This document shows, piece after piece, positions 6,378 through 14,828 of a stretch of 36,531 nt of DNA. The stretch is from the NCBI RefSeq assembly GCF_049965315.1, contig NZ_JBMFWL010000019.1, forward strand, positions 1-36,531. Reading direction: 5' to 3'. Made by a program: the position numbers and the translations under genes. The first letter of the stretch is position 1, and every line of letters begins with the position of its first letter. The notes beneath the pieces were generated by a model, which did not search any database, was not told the origin of the DNA, and saw only the letters and a program-made list of their open reading frames with translations. The stretch is from Acidithiobacillus_B sp049965315. GTDB taxonomy: Bacteria; Pseudomonadota; Gammaproteobacteria; Acidithiobacillales; Acidithiobacillaceae.

Positions 6378-7031
6378 ATGGATTTTGACGCCCTTCGCCG
6401 TACCATGATCGAGTCCCAGATTCGCACTTGGGACGTCCTGGACCCCCGCGTCCTGGCCACCGTGGCCCAGGTCAAACGCGAGGACTTCGTGCCCACCGCC
6501 CTGCGCCATCTGGCTTTCGTGGACTTCAATATGCCCCTGGAGCACGGTGAGGTCATGTGGACGCCCAAGATGGAAGCCCGCGTTTTGCAGGAGCTGGACC
6601 TCCAGCCCCAGGATCGGGTACTCGAAGTGGGTACGGGCAGCGGCTATTTCACCGCGCTGCTGGCCAAAATGGCGGGGATGGTGCATAGTGTCGAAGATCG
6701 GGCCGATTTTGCCCGCCCCGTGGAGGGCCGTCTGCAGGTTCATGGCATCCACAACGCCCGGATCGCCGTGGGCGACGCCTCCGCCGGCTGGGCCCAGCAT
6801 GCCCCCTATGACGCCATCTGCCTGACCGGCTCCCTGCCCAGCCTCCCGGAAGCATTCAAGGAGCAACTGGCCGTGGGCGGGCGCCTCATTGCCATCCTCG
6901 GCGCCGCGCCGGCCATGACGGTGCGGCGCATCGTGCAGACCCGCCCGGGGGTCTTTGAAGCGAGCGACCTCTTTGAAACGGAAATCCCCTCCCTGCGCCA
7001 CCGGGCCGCTCCGCCCCCCTTCATCTTCTGA
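6378..7031 (+). CDS. Protein-L-isoaspartate O-methyltransferase family protein
   Basis: 217 aa. It has a Rossmann SAM-dependent methyltransferase fold. The start MDFDALRRTMIESQIRTWDV is typical of a Pcm-like subgroup (beginning MDFxxARxxMxExQIRxWDVLD), motif I is VLEVGTGSGY (81-90), and WTPKMEARVLQ fits the substrate-side region. True Pcm repairs isoaspartyl residues by methylating them; this subgroup often lacks proven repair activity, so the exact substrate is uncertain. The ATG at 6378 is preferred over upstream ATGs (6333, 6339) because it matches family N-termini and has GGAAG just before it. It is the first gene of a probable three-gene unit; the next gene starts 9 bp later. Confidence 0.85.
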   Translation: MDFDALRRTMIESQIRTWDVLDPRVLATVAQVKREDFVPTALRHLAFVDFNMPLEHGEVMWTPKMEARVLQELDLQPQDRVLEVGTGSGYFTALLAKMAGMVHSVEDRADFARPVEGRLQVHGIHNARIAVGDASAGWAQHAPYDAICLTGSLPSLPEAFKEQLAVGGRLIAILGAAPAMTVRRIVQTRPGVFEASDLFETEIPSLRHRAAPPPFIF

Positions 7032-7040
7032 AAGGCGTCC

Positions 7041-7586
7041 ATGCTGCTCCATGCCCAGACCAGTCTCCTGCTGCTGGTGGACCTGCAGGACAAGCTCCTG
7101 CAGACCCTGCCCCCGGCCCCGCGCAATGCCATGTTGGGGGTCATTCAGCGCCTCGCCCAAGGCAGCCGGATCCTCGCCATCCCCCAATTGGCGACCGCCC
7201 AATATCCCCAAGGGCTCGGAGCGGTGCGGGAGGAGTTCCGGCAAAGTGCCGCCACAGTCTTGGAGAAAACCGCCTTCTCCTGTCATCGCGACCCGGCCAT
7301 TCGCCAATGGCTGGAGCAGCAAGCCGGACGGCGCCAGGTCGTCCTGGTGGGGGTAGAGGCGCACATCTGCATTTTACAGACCGCCCTGGATTTGCAGAGC
7401 CACGGCTGGTCGCCCGTGGTGGTGGAGGACGCCTGCGCCGCGCGGGACCCGGCCCATGGGGCCAATGCCATGATGCGCCTGCGCCAAGCCGGGGTCTGCA
7501 TCGCCAATGGCGAATCCGTCCTCTACGAATGGCTGGGGGACGCCGCCCACCCTGCCTTCAAGACCCTGGCACCCCTTCTGCGCTGA
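7041..7586 (+). CDS. Isochorismatase-like cysteine hydrolase
   Basis: 181 aa. The catalytic triad of the isochorismatase/nicotinamidase superfamily is visible as D14 (LLVDLQD), K76 (LEKTAFSC) and C110 (GVEAHICILQT), with the conserved GVE turn before the cysteine. The compact length and the triad spacing suit the YcaC-like subgroup, whose natural substrates are mostly unknown. It lies 9 bp downstream of the methyltransferase and 46 bp upstream of the M61 protease, so the three are probably co-transcribed. The specific substrate cannot be read from the sequence. Confidence 0.85.
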   Translation: MLLHAQTSLLLLVDLQDKLLQTLPPAPRNAMLGVIQRLAQGSRILAIPQLATAQYPQGLGAVREEFRQSAATVLEKTAFSCHRDPAIRQWLEQQAGRRQVVLVGVEAHICILQTALDLQSHGWSPVVVEDACAARDPAHGANAMMRLRQAGVCIANGESVLYEWLGDAAHPAFKTLAPLLR

Positions 7587-7632
7587 GCCGCGCCCCGGGC
7601 CCGGTCAAGCGCCTTGTTCAGAGGCCCATCCC

Positions 7633-9429
7633 ATGCTCCATTACCGCGTCACCCTCCACCCCCAGGCCCACTGCTTTGACCTCACCCTGGAGATAGGGGA
7701 GCCCGATCCCGATGGGCAGGTCCTCGCCCTGCCCGCCTGGGTGCCCGGCAGCTACATGATCCGCGACCTTGCCCGCCACCTGGTCCAGATCAGCGCCGAA
7801 AGCCGGGGGCGGCCGCTAGTGGTGGGCAAGTTCCGCAAAGACCACTGGCGGGTTGAGCCGAACAGCGGCCCGCTGCAGATCCACTACCGCATCTTTGCCC
7901 TGGACGCCTCGGTGCGCACGGCCTATCTCGACGACATGGGCGGCTTCTTCAACGGGCCCGCCCTCTTCCTGCGGGTGGTTGGCCAAGAGCATCTGGCCCA
8001 TGAGATGACCTTGATCGGCCCGGCAAGCTGGCAGATGGCCACGGCCATGGCGGCCATTGCCGCCGAACCCTGGAGTTTCGGCCGCTATGGCGCCGCCGAC
8101 TACGCCGAATTCATCGATCACCCGGTCATTCTGGGTCAGTTCGCCTGCGTTCGCTTCTCCGTCCTGGAGCGCCCCCATAGTCTCGTTCTGCAAGGGCAGC
8201 ACCATGCCGATCTCCTTCGCCTCGGGCGCGATCTGGAAACGCTCTGCACTTGGCAGAACCGCTTTTGGCGGGCAACCCCCTTCAACCATTATCTCTTTCT
8301 CTGCCAGGCCACGGCAGACGGCTATGGCGGCCTGGAGCATCGCGCCTCCAGCGCCCTCCTCTGCCGGCGCAGCGACCTGCCCACGGCGCTGCAAGATTCG
8401 CCGGACGAAGGTTATTATCGCTTTCTGGGGCTGGCCAGCCACGAGTACTTCCATGCCTGGCTGGTCAAGGCCATCCGCCCCGCCGTCCTCGCCGCCAGCG
8501 ACCTTTCCGCCGAAGCCCTGACCAAAGACCTCTGGGTCTTCGAAGGGATCACCTCCTACTATGACGATCTGGCCCTGCTGCGCTGCGGGCTCCTGCCAGA
8601 AGATCAGTATCTTCGCGGCCTGGGCCGGGAAATCACCCGCCTGCTGCGCAGCCCAGGCCGCCATCGGCAAAGCCTCAGAGGCTCCAGCCAGGATGCCTGG
8701 ATCAAGCTCTACCATCCCGGCCCCAACACGCCCAATGCCGAAATCAGTTATTACAACAAAGGCATGCTGGTGGCCCTCTGCCTCGATCTCCACCTGCGCC
8801 GCGCAAGCGCCGGGCAGTGCAGCCTGGACGTGGTGCTCCATGCCTTGTGGCAAGCCCACGGGGCAACGCAACGCCCCTTGCCCGAAGGCGGCTTCCTGGC
8901 GGTGGCGGAAAAGGCCACGGGAATGGCACTGGAGGAAACGCTGCGGCCCTGGATCGAGGAACGCGGCGAACTGCCCCTGGCCGAATTGCTGAGCGCCTTC
9001 GGCCTCGCCCTGCGCCTGCGCAGCGCCGAGGGCCCCGAAGATCAGGGCGGCACCCCCTCCGCCCGCCCGGCGGCGGCGCGGCCCTGGCTGGGGGCCAGAT
9101 GGAAGGCCGGAACGCTGGGCGCCGAGTTGGTTCACGTCTGGACGGATGGCCCGGCGGAACGGGCGGGACTGGCGCCGGGGGATCAAATCATTGCCCTGGA
9201 CCATCTCCACTGCGATGACCGCAACCTGCAGGAGCACCTTGCCGCATATCCCCTGAACACGGCGATCGCCATCCACTTTTTCCGCGGCGACCTGCTCCGC
9301 CAGAGCGAACTGCTCCTCGGCAGCGCCCCCGAAGATACCGCCTATCTGGAAAGACTCGATGGCCCCGACGCCGTGGTGGCGGAACGGCAAAGGTGCTGGC
9401 TTTACGGCGTCACTGCGGGAAAGTCATAG
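7633..9429 (+). CDS. M61 glycyl-aminopeptidase-type metalloprotease with PDZ domain
   Basis: 598 aa. The N-terminal beta domain contains the family signature WVPGSYMIRDLARH. The zinc site is HEYFH (residues 270-274) within LASHEYFHAWLVKAIRP, with the third ligand E304 in VFEGITSYYDD. The C-terminus carries a PDZ domain (~485-560; ERAGLAPGDQIIALD). M61 enzymes are zinc aminopeptidases with preference for small N-terminal residues. No signal peptide is seen. The ATG at 7633 is preceded by AGAGG at good spacing and starts the family homology; the longer frame from 7507 overlaps the previous gene. The 3' end overlaps the convergent ymdB-like gene by 28 bp. Confidence 0.92.
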   Translation: MLHYRVTLHPQAHCFDLTLEIGEPDPDGQVLALPAWVPGSYMIRDLARHLVQISAESRGRPLVVGKFRKDHWRVEPNSGPLQIHYRIFALDASVRTAYLDDMGGFFNGPALFLRVVGQEHLAHEMTLIGPASWQMATAMAAIAAEPWSFGRYGAADYAEFIDHPVILGQFACVRFSVLERPHSLVLQGQHHADLLRLGRDLETLCTWQNRFWRATPFNHYLFLCQATADGYGGLEHRASSALLCRRSDLPTALQDSPDEGYYRFLGLASHEYFHAWLVKAIRPAVLAASDLSAEALTKDLWVFEGITSYYDDLALLRCGLLPEDQYLRGLGREITRLLRSPGRHRQSLRGSSQDAWIKLYHPGPNTPNAEISYYNKGMLVALCLDLHLRRASAGQCSLDVVLHALWQAHGATQRPLPEGGFLAVAEKATGMALEETLRPWIEERGELPLAELLSAFGLALRLRSAEGPEDQGGTPSARPAAARPWLGARWKAGTLGAELVHVWTDGPAERAGLAPGDQIIALDHLHCDDRNLQEHLAAYPLNTAIAIHFFRGDLLRQSELLLGSAPEDTAYLERLDGPDAVVAERQRCWLYGVTAGKS

Positions 9430-10205
9430 CGCAGGCGGCGCAAGTCCCGGCATTGACCGGAGTCGGCATCCACCTGCAGCAAAATTCCGCAAAAGGCGGC
9501 CACGCCATCCACTGCCTCCGCCCGACCGGGAAGCGCGGTGATGAAGCGCCGCAAGGCCGCGTCCCTGTCCACGCCGATGATGGAATCGTAGCAGCCGCAC
9601 ATGCCCGCATCGCTCTGATAGGCCGTGCCTCCCGGCAGGATCCGTTCATCGGCCGTGGGCACATGGGTATGGGTGCCCAGGACCGCCGACACCCGCCCCG
9701 CCAGATGCCAGCCCATGGCGTACTTCTCGCTGGTGGCCTCGGCATGCATATCCACCAGCACCACCGGGCAATCCGCCGGTCGTTGGGCAAGGGCCGCATC
9801 GGCTGCGCGGAAAGGGCAGTCATAGACAGGATGCATGAACAGCCGCCCCATCAAAGCCAGAACGCCCAGGCGCAAGCCCGAGGCCGTTTCCACCACCACC
9901 CATCCGCTTCCCGGCGTCCCCGGCGGCGCATTGTAGGGGCGGAGCAGGCGCCTTTCCCCGGTGATGTAATGGAGCGTTTCCCGCTGGTCCCAAACGTGAT
10001 TGCCCGTGGTGATGACGTCCACGCCCCAGGAAAAAAACTCCGCGCAGATGGCAGGCGTAATGCCCTGACCGCCGGCGGCATTTTCGCCGTTGACCACCAC
10101 CGCATCCAGGGTGAGTTCCCCGCGCAGGCGCTCCAGCCCCTGGCGCAGGGCGCGACGCCCCGCCGCGGCCATCACATCGCCGGCAAAAAGGATATTTACC
10201 GTCAT
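9402..10205 (-). CDS. ymdB: YmdB-type metallophosphoesterase (TIGR00282)
   Basis: 267 aa, family length. Dinuclear-metal ligands are visible in order: D10 (LFAGD), N in VVNGENAAGG, NH in TTGNHVWD, H in VDMHAEATSEK and H-x-H in GTHTHVPTAD. In Bacillus, YmdB acts as a cyclic-nucleotide phosphodiesterase affecting biofilm and motility; the role in proteobacteria is less clear. The start ATG overlaps the stop of fau as ATGA, giving translational coupling. An N-terminally longer frame (to 10331) lies inside fau and is rejected. Confidence 0.9.
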   Translation of the reverse strand: MTVNILFAGDVMAAAGRRALRQGLERLRGELTLDAVVVNGENAAGGQGITPAICAEFFSWGVDVITTGNHVWDQRETLHYITGERRLLRPYNAPPGTPGSGWVVVETASGLRLGVLALMGRLFMHPVYDCPFRAADAALAQRPADCPVVLVDMHAEATSEKYAMGWHLAGRVSAVLGTHTHVPTADERILPGGTAYQSDAGMCGCYDSIIGVDRDAALRRFITALPGRAEAVDGVAAFCGILLQVDADSGQCRDLRRLRYDFPAVTP

Positions 10206-10792
10206 GACATTACCGTAAAACAAGCGGACTCGGTGCACAAGACGTGGAGCGGCACGTCCCAGGGTTCCACCGGCAAGAGGGGCACTTCCTGGCAACTGTA
10301 GGCCACTCCCACCAGGCGCGGCCGCTGCCAAGCCGTGCGGTGATGCAGGTGGGCCAGACTGCGGTCATAAAAGCCACCCCCCATCCCCAAGCGATGGCCG
10401 TGACGATCGAAGCCCACCAAGGGCAGCAGCAGCAGGTCCAGCCGCCTGACCGGGCGCTGCGCCCGGCGCTTTCCCTGCGGCTCGGGGATGGTAAAGCGGT
10501 TCTTGCGCAATACGGATTGGGGGGAAAACGGGGCGAAGCGCAGGCTCCGGGCAAAGGGTTTGACGAGCACCGGCAGATAAAAGCGTTTTTTTCGCGCCCC
10601 GGCCATCCGCATCAGGGGTAAGAGGCTGATTTCGCCATCCATCGGCCAGTAAATCCCGATGTCTCGGGCACGCCGAAAATGCGGCAAACGGGACAAACGC
10701 CTTGCCAGTGCCAGGGCGGCATGGGCAGCAAGGGGGATGGAGATGGTCCGGCGCCGGGCACGCAATGTGCGCCGTAGGGCGCTTTTCGTCAA
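10202..10792 (-). CDS. fau: 5-formyltetrahydrofolate cyclo-ligase
   Basis: 196 aa. It converts 5-formyl-THF to 5,10-methenyl-THF with ATP. Family motifs are RRxxRxxRR near the start (KSALRRTLRARRR), IGIYWPMDGEISLLP, and the nucleotide-binding GMGGGFYDRSL. The start is a TTG at 10792, placed 7 nt after GGGAGG. Longer in-frame starts would lie inside 6S RNA. Next to zapA and 6S RNA this is the classical proteobacterial order zapA-ssrS-fau (ygfA). The ribosome site coincides with the 3' strand of the 6S closing stem. Confidence 0.9.
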   Translation of the reverse strand: MTKSALRRTLRARRRTISIPLAAHAALALARRLSRLPHFRRARDIGIYWPMDGEISLLPLMRMAGARKKRFYLPVLVKPFARSLRFAPFSPQSVLRKNRFTIPEPQGKRRAQRPVRRLDLLLLPLVGFDRHGHRLGMGGGFYDRSLAHLHHRTAWQRPRLVGVAYSCQEVPLLPVEPWDVPLHVLCTESACFTVMS

Positions 10793-10796
10793 AAAG

Positions 10797-10982
10797 GAGC
10801 CTCCCGCCTGGGTCGTGCAGCCCGCTATCCCATGAACCTGATGTTCAGGTGGGTATCCACACACCGCTTTAGGCTACTCCGCAAGGGAGCGGCACACCGC
10901 AGTGATGACTGGGGATTCCCCGGATAGACAATGTTGGTTCAGGAATCATCTCGGCCACTCGAGCCCCGCAGGAGGCAAATTC
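10797..10982 (-). ncRNA. ssrS: 6S RNA
   Basis: About 186 nt, in the conserved position between zapA and fau. The ends pair as a closing stem (minus strand GCCTCCTGC near 10976-10968 with GCGGGAGGC near 10807-10799). The 5' side carries a CCTGAACC...ATTGTC segment and the 3' side AGCCTAAAGCGGTGT, then CACCTGAACATCAGGTTC, which correspond in order to known gamma/betaproteobacterial 6S RNA landmarks around the central bubble. 6S RNA mimics an open promoter and sequesters sigma-70 RNA polymerase in stationary phase. Exact ends are estimated. It is probably processed from a zapA-6S-fau transcript or made from its own promoter. Confidence 0.88.
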
Positions 10983-10985
10983 AAA

Positions 10986-11297
10986 CTACCCTTCCGCCCG
11001 TGCCGTGTCAACCAGGACGCGGAGCCGTTTCTCCAGATCCGCCAAAGCCGCTTCCTGAGCCTGCAAAGACTGGCGGGCGCGCATCAGATCCGCCGCCAGA
11101 TTTACCGCCACCATCAGCACCGTACGCTCCTTGCTGGCGGCACGGCCACGCGCCCGCACCGTCTCGATCTGCCCCTGCAGGAGGGCCACCGCCTCCTGCA
11201 CCAAGCCCTGCTCCTCCACCGGGCAGGCAATCTGGTAACTTTGGCCCAGCAAGGTAATGGTCAGGTGTTCCATTGCTTCGGCCGCGCTCCTATCCAT
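10986..11297 (-). CDS. zapA: Cell division protein ZapA
   Basis: 103 aa. ZapA bundles FtsZ filaments at the division ring. The sequence shows the N-terminal beta strands (LTITLLGQSYQIACP), the conserved ERTVLMVAVNLAADLM helix, and a C-terminal coiled coil (~60-100). The start ATG at 11297 overlaps the end of the upstream zapB-like gene by 8 nt (ATGGATAG) and follows GAGGAG; an ATG eight codons later (11273) is also possible. 6S RNA follows directly. Confidence 0.92.
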   Translation of the reverse strand: MDRSAAEAMEHLTITLLGQSYQIACPVEEQGLVQEAVALLQGQIETVRARGRAASKERTVLMVAVNLAADLMRARQSLQAQEAALADLEKRLRVLVDTARAEG

Positions 11298-11535
11298 GCT
11301 GCTCCTCGCCCTCCCAGCGTTCCACCTGCAGCAGGAGATCGGCCAAACGCGTGCAAACCTGCTGCTGGCGATGACGCAACAATTCGTTTTCTTCTTCCAG
11401 AAGGCGTACCTGCCTTTGCAAGGCCTGGATGGTCCGGGTAACCTGGCCTTCCTTTCCCGCCTGGCGACGCAGCGTACGGTAATCCGTTATAATGCATTCC
11501 AGCTCGGCGAGCATGGGCTCGAAACGGGATTCCAT
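11290..11535 (-). CDS. ZapB-like small coiled-coil protein (TIGR02449 type)
   Basis: About 81 aa, strongly helical and charged (LQRQVRLLEEENELLRHRQQ). Small coiled-coil proteins of the TIGR02449 family sit directly upstream of zapA in many proteobacteria and are thought to act with ZapA at the division septum, but function is not established. The ATG at 11535 (ESRFEPMLAEL) was chosen; further in-frame starts exist up to 11598. It is divergent from the PBP2 gene, 82 bp away. Confidence 0.75.
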   Translation of the reverse strand: MESRFEPMLAELECIITDYRTLRRQAGKEGQVTRTIQALQRQVRLLEEENELLRHRQQQVCTRLADLLLQVERWEGEEQHG

Positions 11536-11617
11536 CACCGCACCCCAGGTCATGTTGACGATATTCATGAGTGTACGAAGCACCCTGACCATTTGCAAAC
11601 CAGGTCGCCCCTAGATT

Positions 11618-13471
11618 ATGCGCCTCACGGATCCCGGCAAGCGCTCCCAAGGTTTTCGCCACCGACTTTTGATCGCTGCGATCCTATCGGTCCTGGCGAT
11701 TTTCGTCGTCATCCTGCGTCTGATGGATTTGCAGATCCTCCATTACGCCAAGTTTCGCACCCTCGCCCACAACAACCACGTCGCGCTGGTGCCCGTCGCC
11801 CCGCCCCGGGGGCTGATCCTGGCGGATCATGGGGAGGTGTTGGCGGACAATCAACCCACCTATGCCGTGGAAGTCGTTCCCGATGAAGTCCACGGCCTCC
11901 GGCAAACCATGGCCGAACTGAGCACCCTGCTGGCGCTGACGCCGCGGGAATTGCGGCAGTTTCAGGAGAATCGCGCAGCCAAGCCGGACTTTGACCCCAT
12001 CGTCGTGAAAACGCAGCTCACCCCCGCGCAAATGGCGGCCATAGCCGTGCGCCAACTGGATCTGCCGGGAGTGCGCGTGGTGGCCATGCTCCATCGTGAC
12101 TACCCCTACAAAAGCCTGTTCTCCCATGTCGTGGGTTATGTGGGCCCCGTTACCGCCGCCGACCTCCGCCAATTCAACCCTTCCAGCTATCTGGGCCAAA
12201 ACTATATCGGCAAAAGCGGCCTGGAGCGTTTTTATGAACGGGACCTGCGCGGCAAGGTGGGCTACCAGATCAAGGATATCAACGCCATGGGCTTGCAGGT
12301 GGGCACCCTGCGCAGCATTCCCTCGGCCCCCGGCGACAACCTGGTCACCCACCTGCGCCTGCGTCTGCAGGAGGCTGCCGCCCTGGCCCTGCAAGGCAAA
12401 GGCTATCGCGGCGCGGTAGTCGCCCTCGACCCACGCACCGGCGCCGTCCTGGCCATGGTCACCAGCCCCAGCTTCAACGCCAACTGGTTTGTGGACGGCA
12501 TCAGCGACGCCCACTGGCAAGCCCTCCTCGACAATTCCGGCCGTCCGCTGATGAACCGCGCCGACAACGGACTGTATCCCCCCGGCTCCTGCGCCAAGCC
12601 CTTCTACTCCATTCAGGCCCTGCAGGCGGGCATCATCACGCCTGATTACCACACCTATTGCGCGGGCAACTTTCAGCTCGGCGGCCACACCTTCTGGGAC
12701 TGGAACCGCTCCGGCTTTGGCAACACCGGCCTGACCAAGGCCCTGGCCTGGTCCGTGGATGTCTTTTACTACAAGCTCGCCGTGAAAATGGGCATCGCCC
12801 TGCAGGATCAGACCCTCTGGCGCTTCGGTTTCGGCCATGCCACCCCCATCGATCTGCCCGGCGGGGCCAGCGGCTTCGTCCCCACGCCACAATGGAAGGA
12901 ACAGCACCTGCATGCGCCGTGGTACACCGGGGACTCGGTCATCCTCGGCATTGGCCAGGGCTATCTCCTCGTCACCCCGCTGCAACTGGCCCGCGCCGTC
13001 GCGGCCATCGCCAATGGCGGCTACCTAGTCTACCCCCATGTAGCCAAGGCCCTGGTCAACCCAGAAAACGGCGGGGTGCGGAACCTCGGTTTCATTCCAC
13101 CCGAAGATCTCCATATCCCCGCCGCCGCCCTCCATGCCGTGCGCAAGGGGATGGAGGCCTGCGTCAACGAGGGCACCTGCCGCAGCATCAGCGTCCCCGG
13201 CATCAGCATCGCCGGCAAAACCGGCACCGCCCAGATACCCATCGCTTACAAAAACGGACGCACGGTCTACAACGACGACTCCCTGTTCATCGGCTGGGCG
13301 CCCGTCCATCACCCGCGCATCGCCGTGGCCGTGGTGGTGGAATACGGCGGCGCCAACGCCTGGCAGGCCTTACCCGTGGCCCATGCCGTCATCCAGGCCT
13401 ACCTCCAGGGGCAAAAGCCCGCCACTGTTCCGGTCTCCGGGCCCGGCACCCCAACGGCCAAGCTGCCCTAG
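11618..13471 (+). CDS. mrdA: Penicillin-binding protein 2 (elongasome transpeptidase)
   Basis: 617 aa. It cross-links peptidoglycan during cell elongation. One N-terminal membrane anchor (residues ~16-38) precedes the dimerisation domain (VAPPRGLILADHGEVLADN) and the transpeptidase domain. The active site is S324-x-x-K327 in YPPGSCAKP, SVD replaces the usual SxN/SSD, and the KTG motif is at 534-536 (GKTGTAQ). The Cys-Ala between Ser and Lys differs from the more common Thr-x. The usual partner rodA is not adjacent, and mreBCD are not in the window. The ATG at 11618 has a weak ribosome site. A GC-rich inverted repeat lies directly after the stop. Confidence 0.93.
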   Translation: MRLTDPGKRSQGFRHRLLIAAILSVLAIFVVILRLMDLQILHYAKFRTLAHNNHVALVPVAPPRGLILADHGEVLADNQPTYAVEVVPDEVHGLRQTMAELSTLLALTPRELRQFQENRAAKPDFDPIVVKTQLTPAQMAAIAVRQLDLPGVRVVAMLHRDYPYKSLFSHVVGYVGPVTAADLRQFNPSSYLGQNYIGKSGLERFYERDLRGKVGYQIKDINAMGLQVGTLRSIPSAPGDNLVTHLRLRLQEAAALALQGKGYRGAVVALDPRTGAVLAMVTSPSFNANWFVDGISDAHWQALLDNSGRPLMNRADNGLYPPGSCAKPFYSIQALQAGIITPDYHTYCAGNFQLGGHTFWDWNRSGFGNTGLTKALAWSVDVFYYKLAVKMGIALQDQTLWRFGFGHATPIDLPGGASGFVPTPQWKEQHLHAPWYTGDSVILGIGQGYLLVTPLQLARAVAAIANGGYLVYPHVAKALVNPENGGVRNLGFIPPEDLHIPAAALHAVRKGMEACVNEGTCRSISVPGISIAGKTGTAQIPIAYKNGRTVYNDDSLFIGWAPVHHPRIAVAVVVEYGGANAWQALPVAHAVIQAYLQGQKPATVPVSGPGTPTAKLP

Positions 13472-13508
13472 CGCCGGGGCCAGCCCCTTCCCATTCCCAG
13501 CCCGGCGC
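13471..13508. terminator. GC-rich inverted repeat after mrdA (weak terminator candidate)
   Basis: GCGCCGGG and CCCGGCGC pair perfectly over 8 bp around a 22-nt loop, starting at the mrdA stop codon. No T tract follows, so it is at best a pause or 3'-end-protecting structure. Confidence 0.35.
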
Positions 13509-13518
13509 AGATTGGTCC

Positions 13519-13547
13519 TTGCCGAAAGGGCAAGACGTCATTATGAT
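13519..13547 (+). promoter_or_regulatory. Candidate sigma-70 promoter for rplY-pth-ychF
   Basis: TTGCCG, 17 bp, TATGAT, located 83 bp upstream of rplY. Spacing is ideal and both boxes match at 4-5 of 6 positions. The -35 overlaps a small hairpin (CTTGCC/GGCAAG). Confidence 0.5.
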
Positions 13548-13629
13548 GCAACGCCTTAAACCCATTGGGGAGAAAGGTTCTGTCAACCCTCGCCCCGCTC
13601 ACCATCCAAGCTCATAAGGAGTCCCGACA

Positions 13630-14241
13630 ATGACAGATTTTGCTTTGCATGCGCGCCCGCGCGAAGAAAATGGCCGCCGCCCCAGCCGTCGTCTGCGTCG
13701 CGAAGGCCTCGTGCCAGCCGTTGTTTATGGCGATGGCAAACCGGCCCGCGGCATTGCCCTGGAAGCCCGCGAACTGCGCAAACTCCTCCCCGACGATCGT
13801 GCCTATACCCACATCATCGCGCTCCATCTTCCCGATGGCACGGAGACGGCGTTGATTCGCGATATCCAGATGCATCCCTACAAGGAAGAGGTGGTGCACA
13901 TGGACTTCCTGCGCGTTCACGCGGGTGAGCGGGTCACTCTGCATGTCCCCGTGCATCTGCTCGGCGAGGCCCAGTGTGCCGGACTCAAGGCCGGCGGCGT
14001 GCTGCATCGCGCCGTCGTCGAACTGGAAGTGGAGGCACCGGTGGACCTTCTGCCCGAAGCCATCGAGGTGGATATTCGCAATCTGCAGATTGGCGAAAGC
14101 CTGCACCTCTCCCAGATCACCCTTCCGGCTGGCGTGCAATTGGTGGCCCTCAAACACGAGGACGACAAGGAACTCGTTTCCGTGCACAGCGCCCGCCTCG
14201 GCGGTGAGGAAGAAGGTGAGGAAGCCACACCTGCCTCCTGA
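13630..14241 (+). CDS. rplY: 50S ribosomal protein L25 (long CTC form)
   Basis: 203 aa. It binds 5S rRNA. The N-terminal L25 domain (EENGRRPSRRLRREGLVPAVVYG) is followed by the C-terminal TL5/CTC beta domain (VPVHLLGEA...GGVLHRAVVELEVEAP) and a short acidic tail (GGEEEGEEATPAS). The extended form is typical outside the enterics. AAGGAG lies 8 nt before the ATG. It is followed by pth 8 bp later, the common rplY-pth-ychF order; the prs gene usually found in front is not present. Confidence 0.95.
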   Translation: MTDFALHARPREENGRRPSRRLRREGLVPAVVYGDGKPARGIALEARELRKLLPDDRAYTHIIALHLPDGTETALIRDIQMHPYKEEVVHMDFLRVHAGERVTLHVPVHLLGEAQCAGLKAGGVLHRAVVELEVEAPVDLLPEAIEVDIRNLQIGESLHLSQITLPAGVQLVALKHEDDKELVSVHSARLGGEEEGEEATPAS

Positions 14242-14249
14242 GGGGGACC

Positions 14250-14819
14250 ATGGACTGGCTCCTGGTCGGATTGGGCAACCCGGGTGCGGAATACCTGCGC
14301 ACCCGGCATAACGCCGGTTTCTGGCTTGTCCGCGCCCTTGCCGCCGACCATGGCATCATCCTGCGCCCCGAAAGGCGCTGGCACTGCCTCGCCTCCACAT
14401 GGTCAAGGGACGGGCAGGACATCGGCCTTTGTCTACCCCAAGAATTCATGAACCGCAGCGGTGGCGCAGTCCAGGCCATGGCTGCTTTTTACAAAATCCC
14501 GACCGCCCGCATCCTGGTCGTCCATGACGACCTGGACTTGTCCGCTGGTATCGCCCGCCTCAAACTGGGAGGCGGCCACGGCGGTCACAACGGTCTGCGC
14601 GACATTGACCGGGCCTTGGGCAGCCGCGATTACTGGCGGTTGCGCATCGGTATCGGCCACCCCGGCCACAAGGACGCCGTCGTCGGCTACGTCCTGGGAG
14701 TACCCAGTCCTGCGGAAAAGGCCGCCATCGACTCGGCCATCGCCCAGGCCCTGGCCGTCCTGCCCGATTTTTTCGCCGGACGGATCGACCAGGCGCAACT
14801 GACTTTGCACAGCAATTAG
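14250..14819 (+). CDS. pth: Peptidyl-tRNA hydrolase
   Basis: 189 aa. It releases tRNA from prematurely dissociated peptidyl-tRNA. The catalytic H20 (RHNAGF), D93 (VVHDDLDL), N10 (GLGNPG), N68 (EFMNRSGG) and N114 (GGHNGLRD) are all present at family positions. GAGGGGG precedes the ATG. It is co-transcribed with rplY upstream and ychF 9 bp downstream. Confidence 0.96.
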   Translation: MDWLLVGLGNPGAEYLRTRHNAGFWLVRALAADHGIILRPERRWHCLASTWSRDGQDIGLCLPQEFMNRSGGAVQAMAAFYKIPTARILVVHDDLDLSAGIARLKLGGGHGGHNGLRDIDRALGSRDYWRLRIGIGHPGHKDAVVGYVLGVPSPAEKAAIDSAIAQALAVLPDFFAGRIDQAQLTLHSN

Positions 14820-14828
14820 GAGAACGAG

